A stretch of 6,540 nucleotides of DNA from an uncultured Spirochaetaceae bacterium (GTDB taxonomy: Bacteria > Spirochaetota > Spirochaetia > Treponematales > UBA12059): positions 1-6,540 of the forward strand of contig CALKWG010000096.1 of assembly GCA_938004315.1 (NCBI GenBank). The letters run 5' to 3'. The notes beneath the pieces were generated by a model that worked only from the letters and a program-made list of their open reading frames with translations, ran no database searches and was not told where the DNA came from. Position numbers and translations under genes: made by a program. Shown piece after piece: positions 1 to 4,464 of this stretch; position 1 is the first letter of the stretch, and each line of letters begins with the position of its first letter.

Positions 1-55
1 CGGCATACAAGTTCGTATTCGGTGACTGGAGTTCAGACTTGTGCTCTTCCGATCT
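1..55 (+). other. Illumina P7/TruSeq read-2 adapter (untrimmed, non-genomic)
   Basis: Positions 22..55 match the TruSeq read-2 adapter with one mismatch (T for G at 39). Positions 1..13 match the P7 segment that begins CGGCATAC, with mismatches at 9 and 12. The 8 nt between them, CGTATTCG (14..21), sit where the i7 index belongs. This is library sequence, not genome. It creates spurious plus-strand ORFs beginning with the well-known adapter peptide TGVQTCALPI. The genomic insert starts at 56. Confidence 0.98.
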
Positions 56-328
56 GGCCGAAAGCGAGGCCCAGGCCGCCCCGATCATGGCCGCGAGGTA
101 GAAGCCTCGGTCGGCGACGAGCGCGCGGTACTGGGCCAGGCCCACGAAGACGGCCCCGTCGGGGCCTTCGGCGTAGAGGCTCGACGCCACGGCCGAGAGG
201 TAAGGGGCCAGGCCCGAGAAGGCCGCTAGGGCTATGAGCGGGGCCAGGGCGGCCGGCCCGAGGGCCGGGGCGCCGGCCCCGAGCCGGCCGCCCGGCCTCG
301 GGCCGGCCGGCGGCTCGATGTCCGTCAG
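56..328 (-). CDS. ABC sugar-type transporter permease, MalF/UgpA-like, 3' truncated
   Basis: This 91-codon open frame runs off the insert into the adapter, so only the N-terminus is present. After a Gly/Pro/Ala-rich tail of about 27 residues, a hydrophobic span (about 28-50, containing LAPLIALAAFSGLAPYL) leads into VASSLYAEG, then FVGLAQYRALVADRGFY and a second hydrophobic stretch. The order (membrane span, SLY, then VGLxxY and a D-x-x-F/Y element) is typical of MalF/UgpA-class inner-membrane permeases, which pair with a family-1 binding protein such as the one two genes upstream. No ATG, GTG or TTG occurs at a sensible place; the first in-frame ATG is at codon 81. The best start is CTG at 328..326, overlapping the lipoprotein stop as CTGA, with GGAGG 7 nt upstream. 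Translational coupling is likely. The family call is fairly firm, the CTG start is inference, and a sequencing error turning ATGA into CTGA is possible. Confidence 0.8.
250..309 (-). repeat. Long GC-rich inverted repeat at the 5' end of the permease gene
   Basis: Positions 250..263 (CGGCCGGCCCGAGG) and 296..309 are perfect 14-bp reverse complements separated by 32 bp, and pairing can extend a few more bases inward past one bulged base. The intervening sequence is itself GC-rich and self-complementary. In the operon mRNA this hairpin would begin about 17 nt after the permease start codon, encoding a low-complexity Pro/Gly/Ala/Arg tail. It could dampen permease translation or transcript read-through relative to the binding protein. 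No T-tract follows, so it is not an intrinsic terminator of the usual kind. Confidence 0.7.
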
Positions 329-1809
329 AACTTCGCCTCCACGGAGACCAGCTGCTTGATATTCTTGATGCCCTCGGGCAGGCGCTTGGCGTCCTTGTCC
401 CAGACCAGGATGAGCGGCGCTTCGTCGTCGGGCAGGCGCTCGCCGTCTTTGTACATGGCGATGATCAGGTCGTTATTCCGGTGCACGCTCTGCGAATCGG
501 CGACGACGCTGAAGCCGTCGGTGGCCTTGAGCGTGATCTGATAGCCAGAGAGCGCCGCCTTGTCGTCGTAAGGCAGGATGGATTTGTCCTGGCGATGGGG
601 AGCGTGCTGCGGGTCGTCCACGTAGCCCATCAAGAACCACAGCGGGAAGCCGGTGTAGCTCGCCGTGACGCCCTTGCGCTCGAAGGTCACGGTCTTGGTA
701 TGGCAGCTCACGCAGCTCTGGATGGTGCTACGGTCGAGATCCCAGTTCATCTTGCCCGTGACTTTCAGGTTAAAATCGACGTAGTCCTTCTGCTTTACGC
801 GGATCTTCTTGACCATGCGCACCGAGGAGTGGCCCTCGATGTTCGGGACGCCCTTGCCGACCTTGATCGTACGGATGTAGCCCGGGTCCTTCTCCATGTA
901 CTCGCCGTCGAGCTTGAAGCCCAGGAGCCAATCGCCGTCGGCCTTGTCTAGGACGGTCTTGCCCGAGTAGCTCATCTCGTAGCCGTCCATGGCGATGAAG
1001 GTGACCGAGTCGGTCGGCCCGAGCTCGGCGTAGCTTTTTAGGAGGTCGAGCAGCTTGACGCCGCCGTAGACGCCTTCGTAGCGCGTGCCGGCGCTGGTCG
1101 TATAAGCGCCGCGCGCCTCGATATAGAAGGGCAGCTTCTCCAGCTCCGCCAGGCTGAAGGAAGCCTCGGCGCCGTTGATGTCCAGCTCGAGCCTGAAGTT
1201 GGCAGCGGCCTGGGCGAGGGCGGACGGCGCGAGGCTGGTCTCGACGCGCGCGAGGTCGCGCACCCAGAGATTGCGCGGCGAGGCCCCCACGGTCATGGGC
1301 GCGATCGGCTTGCCGTCCTCCTCGTCGGCGACGATGAGGGCGTCCCAGGCCAGCTCCTTGGTATTGAAGGTGGCCGAGTAGCCGTCCTTGGCCACGAGGG
1401 TGACGTCGTAGCCCTGCTCCCAGAGCTCGCGATCGAAGAGGTAGCGGTGCTTGGCGTCCTTTCCGTCGATCATGGCGATGACCAGCCACAGCGGCATGCC
1501 CTTATACTCGCTCACGACGCCCCGCCGGTCGGCCTTGAGCGCAACGTAATGGCTGGCGTGCTTCTTGGCGTCGTCGTAATGGGATTGCCAGAGCGTATCG
1601 GTCCGGATGCCCTTGAGTTCGACGGACCAGCCGCTGCCGGCCGCGCTCCCGTCCCACTCGTCCCCTTCGGCGCTGGCCCCGCTGACCGCTGATACGGCCT
1701 CCGGCTCCTCGGGGGCCGCTTGGCTCACGCAGGCGGCGAGCGCGATCGCCAGGAAGGCGGCCATCGCCGTCGCGACGAGGGCGCGCGCGCCCTTCTTTAA
1801 CTTCGTCAT
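325..1809 (-). CDS. Lipoprotein with three sulfite-oxidase-fold modules and a CxxCH heme-c motif
   Basis: This 494-residue protein has a lipoprotein signal peptide: basic MTKLKK, a hydrophobic core, then lipobox LAAC with acylated Cys27. A Ser/Ala/Glu/Gly linker follows (about 28-58). Three copies of an oxidoreductase molybdopterin-binding-like (SUOX-type) module can be seen through the signature aromatic-x-G-x-P-L-W ... DG[YF]. Module 1 has YKGMPLW (102-108) and KDGYSATF (141-148), module 2 has YEGVYGG (244-250) and MDGYEMSY (274-281), and module 3 has YTGFPLW (385-391) and TDGFSVVA (430-437). Modules 1 and 3 are most alike. The Cys that binds molybdopterin in true sulfite oxidases is not evident in any module, so enzyme activity is doubtful. 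CVSCH (366-370) in module 3 is a canonical single heme-c attachment motif. The ATG has GAGGAG at 1822..1817, 7 nt upstream. It lies 43 bp after the binding-protein gene and overlaps the permease start. A periplasmic or surface redox or binding role is inference. Confidence 0.85.
   Translation of the reverse strand: MTKLKKGARALVATAMAAFLAIALAACVSQAAPEEPEAVSAVSGASAEGDEWDGSAAGSGWSVELKGIRTDTLWQSHYDDAKKHASHYVALKADRRGVVSEYKGMPLWLVIAMIDGKDAKHRYLFDRELWEQGYDVTLVAKDGYSATFNTKELAWDALIVADEEDGKPIAPMTVGASPRNLWVRDLARVETSLAPSALAQAAANFRLELDINGAEASFSLAELEKLPFYIEARGAYTTSAGTRYEGVYGGVKLLDLLKSYAELGPTDSVTFIAMDGYEMSYSGKTVLDKADGDWLLGFKLDGEYMEKDPGYIRTIKVGKGVPNIEGHSSVRMVKKIRVKQKDYVDFNLKVTGKMNWDLDRSTIQSCVSCHTKTVTFERKGVTASYTGFPLWFLMGYVDDPQHAPHRQDKSILPYDDKAALSGYQITLKATDGFSVVADSQSVHRNNDLIIAMYKDGERLPDDEAPLILVWDKDAKRLPEGIKNIKQLVSVEAKF
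336..340 (-). promoter_or_regulatory. Shine-Dalgarno site deciding the permease CTG start
   Basis: On the minus strand GGAGG occupies 340..336, inside the last codons of the lipoprotein gene, and is followed by 7 nt and then CTG (328..326). The two upstream genes have GAGGAG and AAGGAGG, also exactly 7 nt before their ATG and GTG. The shared spacing is the main argument for initiation at the CTG. Confidence 0.65.
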
Positions 1810-1816
1810 CTGTTCT

Positions 1817-1822
1817 CTCCTC
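1817..1822 (-). promoter_or_regulatory. Ribosome binding site of the lipoprotein gene
   Basis: On the minus strand GAGGAG (1822..1817) stands 7 nt before the ATG at 1809, in the 43-bp gap after the binding-protein stop. No promoter or terminator is evident in this gap, supporting co-transcription of the two genes. Confidence 0.75.
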
Positions 1823-1852
1823 GATATGGAATGGATCGGCGGCTTAGGCCGG

Positions 1853-3286
1853 CTATTGCTTCAGGATGGTCCTGGCCGCGGCGACGAGCTCCTGGGCTCC
1901 CATGGAGCCTTCCAGCCAGAGCCTTAAGAGCTTCCACAGGGCGTTCTTGAGCTCGCCGTAGGCCGGGTGCGCCGGCACGGCGAGCCCGACTTCGTAGCTG
2001 GCGCGAACCGCCTCTAAATACGGGTCGTCGGCCGGTAGGAGGGCCCAGGCCGCCTCGTTAGCCGGGAGCTTGGCCAGCGGCGCGCAGAAACGCGCTTGAA
2101 TCCCCGGGCTGGAAAGATACTGGGCCAGCCGCCTCGCGAGCATAGGGCTCCTGGCCCCCCGCGGGACGGCGAAGCCCTTGTAGTCCAGCATGGGCGCCAA
2201 AGGTCGGCCTCCCGCCCGGGCGAGCGGGAAGGGCGCGACGGCGAAGGGCAGCCGTAGCCGCTTGAATTCCGGTATCGAGTACGAGCCGGACAGTATGAAC
2301 GCGGCCCTGCCCGAGGCGAAGAAGGCCGTCATGGCGTCGCGCTCCATCGGGACGAGGAAGCCGCGGGACAGCGCGCCGCGTAGCCAATCCAGGGAGCCGA
2401 GCCAGCCCGGCCCGTCGAAGTCGGCGTCGCCGGAGCCGGAGGCGAATGGCCGGCCCCCGAAGCCGCTGACGAAGGGCAGGAACCAGTAGGCCGAGTACGC
2501 GTTCCAGGCCGCCGGCGTCCTGGCGCCGCTTGCGAGCGCCGCCCGCTCCATGTCGGCGAGGGTCCAGCCTTCCCGCGGCGCTTCGCGGATCAGGGCCGTC
2601 GAGTAGAAGACGAGCTGGGCGTCGCAGTAGAAGGGCGCCGCGTAGAGCCGGCCCCCGAGCCTGAAGGCGTCCAGGCCCTTGGCCGCCGAGAAGGGCAAGC
2701 GCAGCCCGTCCAGTTCCTGAAGGGCGCCGGCGGAGCTTAAATCGTTCAAGTAGTCGGATTGGACCATGACGAGGTCGGGGACGCGGCCGCCGCCTCGTAT
2801 CGTCGCGATGAGCTTGCTCCTGATCGAAGGCACCTCGGTGACCCTGGCCTGCGCGCCGGCGGCCTTGGCCCAAGCCTCGATCTCGGCCTTCAAGGCCGGG
2901 ACGCCTTCCCAGCTGACCCAGACCTCAAGGCTCTTCTCCGGTATGGCTTCGCCCCGTAGGCTTAGGGAGCGGGCGATCGGGACCGTCGTCCGCCCGTCGC
3001 CGTAACGCAGCTCCCAGCCCCCGGCCGTAGAGCCTAGGGAGATCTCATAGAGCAGCTCGGCGAGCTCCGCCCCCTCGAACGGCCATCCGCCGCCGAGCTT
3101 ACGGCCGTCGACCTCCACGTCCCATGCGTCGAGCTGGGGGCCGTAGAGCTCGCCGAGCGTCGCGCCGTCGAAGTACCGGGTGTTTATCGCCTTGCCATTA
3201 TAGAGGAGGGCCGGAGCCCGGGTCTGAGCGGCTAGGGGGAAGAGGCTGAGCGTTGCGCATAGGATGAATAGAGCGCGGCGGGCCAC
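1853..3286 (-). CDS. Extracellular solute-binding protein, family 1 (MalE-like), with extra N-terminal region
   Basis: This 477-residue exported protein should capture a substrate, probably a sugar or oligosaccharide, for the downstream permease. Residues 1-20 form a signal peptide (MARR, hydrophobic core, PLAA cleavage before Q21). From about 119 the family-1 pattern begins: LEVWVSWEG (120-128), PDLVMVQSDYL (170-180), LYAAPFYCDAQLVFYST (214-230), AFILSGSY (329-336), YKGFAVPRGARS (369-380) and YLSSPGIQARF (390-400). All are typical of MalE-type proteins. Family members usually go straight from signal peptide to the first beta strand, so the intervening block of about 95 residues (24-118) is extra. 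It contains WPFEGAELAELL and YGDGRTTV, resembling part of a SUOX-like module. The start is GTG, chosen because AAGGAGG lies 7 nt upstream and a signal peptide follows at once. It is the first gene of the probable operon. The substrate is not deducible. Confidence 0.9.
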   Translation of the reverse strand: MARRALFILCATLSLFPLAAQTRAPALLYNGKAINTRYFDGATLGELYGPQLDAWDVEVDGRKLGGGWPFEGAELAELLYEISLGSTAGGWELRYGDGRTTVPIARSLSLRGEAIPEKSLEVWVSWEGVPALKAEIEAWAKAAGAQARVTEVPSIRSKLIATIRGGGRVPDLVMVQSDYLNDLSSAGALQELDGLRLPFSAAKGLDAFRLGGRLYAAPFYCDAQLVFYSTALIREAPREGWTLADMERAALASGARTPAAWNAYSAYWFLPFVSGFGGRPFASGSGDADFDGPGWLGSLDWLRGALSRGFLVPMERDAMTAFFASGRAAFILSGSYSIPEFKRLRLPFAVAPFPLARAGGRPLAPMLDYKGFAVPRGARSPMLARRLAQYLSSPGIQARFCAPLAKLPANEAAWALLPADDPYLEAVRASYEVGLAVPAHPAYGELKNALWKLLRLWLEGSMGAQELVAAARTILKQ

Positions 3287-3293
3287 GGCGCGT

Positions 3294-3300
3294 CCTCCTT
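3294..3300 (-). promoter_or_regulatory. Ribosome binding site deciding the GTG start of the binding protein
   Basis: On the minus strand AAGGAGG (3300..3294) is a near-perfect anti-16S match located 7 nt before GTG (3286..3284). It rules out the longer in-frame or overlapping alternatives that begin upstream. Confidence 0.85.
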
Positions 3301-3301
3301 T

Positions 3302-3355
3302 TCAAGGGTGGAAGGTCGCGTCGTTTCCGGCGCGGCCCAGCGGCTCCTCGTCCAT
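3302..3355 (-). CDS. Possible 17-residue leader peptide upstream of the binding-protein gene
   Basis: Within the predicted leader a short frame reads MDEEPLGRAGNDATFHP and stops with TGA one base before the AAGGAGG of the binding-protein gene. The upstream AGAGG is only 2 nt from its ATG, which is too close for efficient initiation. The peptide has no run of a single amino acid suggesting classic attenuation. It may simply be chance; it is noted because of where its stop lies. Confidence 0.15.
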   Translation of the reverse strand: MDEEPLGRAGNDATFHP

Positions 3356-3399
3356 AGCCTCTATTTAGCTTTAGGTCCGGGAGCTCGAAGGAACGGTTC

Positions 3400-3428
3400 A
3401 TTCTCACAGGCGATGCCTATCGTGTCAA
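3400..3428 (-). promoter_or_regulatory. Sigma70-like promoter of the transporter/lipoprotein operon
   Basis: Minus strand: TTGACA (3428..3423, perfect -35), a 17-bp spacer, then GAGAAT (3405..3400; 4 of 6 matches to TATAAT) preceded by TGT, an extended -10. Transcription should begin near 3393, giving a leader of about 107 nt before the GTG. AT-rich DNA directly upstream of the -35 (3429..3480) could act as an UP element. Confidence 0.65.
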
Positions 3429-3480
3429 GTTAAAAAGATAAAAGATTAACGATTTAATAAATAAACATAAGAAAAATTCG

Positions 3481-3510
3481 TTGACAAATAAATGCACAAA
3501 GTATTATTAT
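3481..3510 (+). promoter_or_regulatory. Promoter of the DUF2087 regulator, possibly giving a leaderless mRNA
   Basis: TTGACA at 3481..3486 is a perfect -35. Two overlapping TATTAT hexamers follow at 3502..3507 (15-bp spacer) and 3505..3510 (18-bp spacer); the second has the better spacing. Either would start transcription at about 3514..3518, at or just before the ATG at 3518. There is no purine-rich ribosome site at a working distance. Its -35 faces away from the divergent operon's -35 across 52 bp of AT-rich DNA. Confidence 0.6.
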
Positions 3511-3517
3511 TAGAAGC

Positions 3518-4264
3518 ATGGAATCGTTAAAATACACCCAAGGGATCAGGGACCTCACCCGCGGCTACGCCGAAGAGCATGACGGCGCCTACCTCGTGTG
3601 CGTCTTCTGCGGCGAACGCTACGCCGCCGAACGCGTGTACCCACGCGGCGAGGACTTACTCACGGCGCGCGGCGCCGTCGAAGCCCATGTAGCCGACGCC
3701 CACGGCGGCGCCTTCGAAGCCATCCTGGCCCAGGGCGCCGGTCGCGCCGGCCTTTCGGAGATCACCGAGACCGTGCTCCGCGGCATGCGCGCCGGCGAGG
3801 ATGACGAGGCCATCGCGGCCGCTTTGGGCGGCAAGGCCCTGGCCACCGTACGCAGCCACCGGCGTAACCTTCGCCTGAAGGCCGAGGAGGCCCGGCGCTT
3901 CCTGGCGCTCATGGCCTTGGCCGAGGAGAAAGGCCGCCCGGCCGAGCGGCTCGTGGACTACGGACCGGCTATGCCGGTGCGCGACGAGCGCGCCTTGGCC
4001 ACCGAGACGGAGGCCCAGGCTACGCTCAAGGCCTTCATGCGGCCGGACGGGAGCCTCGCCCGCATCCCCCCCAAGGAGAAGCAGAAGCTCGTCGTGCTCA
4101 AAGCCCTGGCGGAGCGCTTCGAGCGCGGACGGGACTACGGCGACGCCGAGCTTAGGGAAATTCTTAAGCCGGTGCACGAGGACTACGCGCTCCTCCGTCG
4201 CTACCTCGTGGACTATCGCTTCCTGGAGCGCGACGGGGAGGGTAGGCGCTACCGCCGGCCTTAG
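3518..4264 (+). CDS. DUF2087 transcriptional regulator with zinc-finger-like motif and LuxR-like HTH
   Basis: This 248-residue soluble protein has three visible parts. Residues 26-62 carry CVFC (28-31) and H57-x4-H62, a Cys2His2-like arrangement likely to bind a metal. Residues about 78-121 (GLSEITETVLRGM, then EAIAAALGG and ATVRSHRRNLRLK) follow the LuxR/GerE-type helix-turn-helix pattern. Residues about 169-248 match DUF2087: FMRPDGSLARIPPKEKQKLV, then YGDAELREILKPVHEDYALL and RRYLVDYRFLERDG. This architecture and length match a family of uncharacterised regulators, well known to me from Firmicutes. The ATG is chosen because the family starts about this far before its GY element (16-17). 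DNA binding is inferred from the HTH. It is transcribed divergently from the transporter/lipoprotein operon, which it may control along with itself. The signal is unknown. Confidence 0.85.
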   Translation: MESLKYTQGIRDLTRGYAEEHDGAYLVCVFCGERYAAERVYPRGEDLLTARGAVEAHVADAHGGAFEAILAQGAGRAGLSEITETVLRGMRAGEDDEAIAAALGGKALATVRSHRRNLRLKAEEARRFLALMALAEEKGRPAERLVDYGPAMPVRDERALATETEAQATLKAFMRPDGSLARIPPKEKQKLVVLKALAERFERGRDYGDAELREILKPVHEDYALLRRYLVDYRFLERDGEGRRYRRP

Positions 4265-4297
4265 TCGTCGATGCGGCGGACCGGTAGGACGCCCGGC

Positions 4298-4307
4298 CGG
4301 ACGTCCG
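4298..4307. repeat. 10-bp perfect palindrome after the regulator gene
   Basis: CGGACGTCCG is a perfect palindrome 33 nt after the regulator stop and 10 bp before the longer palindrome at 4318. In GC-rich DNA a 10-bp palindrome has modest significance alone. Confidence 0.4.
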
Positions 4308-4317
4308 CGCCGCGGCG

Positions 4318-4337
4318 AGCTCGACGCGCGTCGAGCT
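4318..4337. repeat. 20-bp perfect palindrome (operator-like or weak terminator hairpin)
   Basis: AGCTCGACGCGCGTCGAGCT reads identically on both strands. As RNA it folds to an 8-bp stem with a GCGC loop, extendable by one wobble and one C-G pair. It lies 53 nt after the regulator stop and 127 nt before the chemoreceptor ATG. There is no T-run on either side, so a standard intrinsic terminator is unlikely. A dimeric protein binding site or a Rho-assisted 3' hairpin is possible. Confidence 0.6.
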
Positions 4338-4343
4338 TGGCCC

Positions 4344-4371
4344 TTGCGCTCGGCCCTCGGGCGCGTACACT
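4344..4371 (+). promoter_or_regulatory. Weak candidate promoter for the chemoreceptor gene
   Basis: TTGCGC (4344..4349), a 16-bp spacer and TACACT (4366..4371) give 3 of 6 and 4 of 6 matches to sigma70 boxes. A GCCGATCT at 4381..4388 resembles the flagellar sigma28 -10 box, but no TAAA-type -35 lies at the right distance. The true promoter is uncertain. Confidence 0.2.
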
Positions 4372-4452
4372 TATGGGATAGCCGATCTTGACCGAGGCGC
4401 GCCGTACGGCCCGCGCGCCCGCCCCGGTCGGGGGAATAGCCTCAGTCCGCCC

Positions 4453-4458
4453 GAGGGG
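4453..4458 (+). promoter_or_regulatory. Ribosome binding site of the chemoreceptor gene
   Basis: GAGGGG is followed by 6 nt (TATTTC) and ATG at 4465. It is the only purine-rich stretch in range and supports this ATG, which is followed by the first membrane span. Confidence 0.65.
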
Positions 4459-4464
4459 TATTTC

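Noticed and set aside
22..237. Plus-strand ORFs at the left end (22..237 and 41..229)
   Set aside because: Both begin inside the Illumina adapter and run antisense to the truncated permease gene. Their N-termini are adapter translations.
770..1489. Long minus-strand ORF of 239 codons in another frame of the lipoprotein gene
   Set aside because: Composition is Arg/Gly/Pro-rich with no domain, typical of an off-frame read of GC-rich coding DNA. The lipoprotein frame has a signal peptide, ribosome site and recognisable modules.
325..1809. Calling the lipoprotein a functional sulfite oxidase or molybdoenzyme
   Set aside because: The fold signature is present, but the expected molybdopterin-ligating Cys is not visible in any of the three modules.
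2058..2873. Minus-strand ORF of 271 codons overlapping the binding-protein gene
   Set aside because: It is Arg-rich off-frame sequence without a ribosome site or recognisable motif. The binding-protein frame explains the region.
3198..3407. Minus-strand ORF of 69 codons spanning the operon leader
   Set aside because: Its start lies on the predicted -10 box and it overlaps the binding-protein start. The residues are low-complexity and basic.
3656..4177. Antisense ORF of 173 codons opposite the DUF2087 gene
   Set aside because: It is a shadow of a well-supported gene and has no domain pattern.
4318..4337. Palindrome as an intrinsic terminator
   Set aside because: There is no run of T on either side; it is kept only as a palindrome of unknown role.
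4381..4388. GCCGATCT as a flagellar sigma28 -10 box for the chemoreceptor
   Set aside because: It matches 6 of 8 bases, but the sequence 15 bp upstream is CGCG rather than TAAA, so the promoter is not supported.
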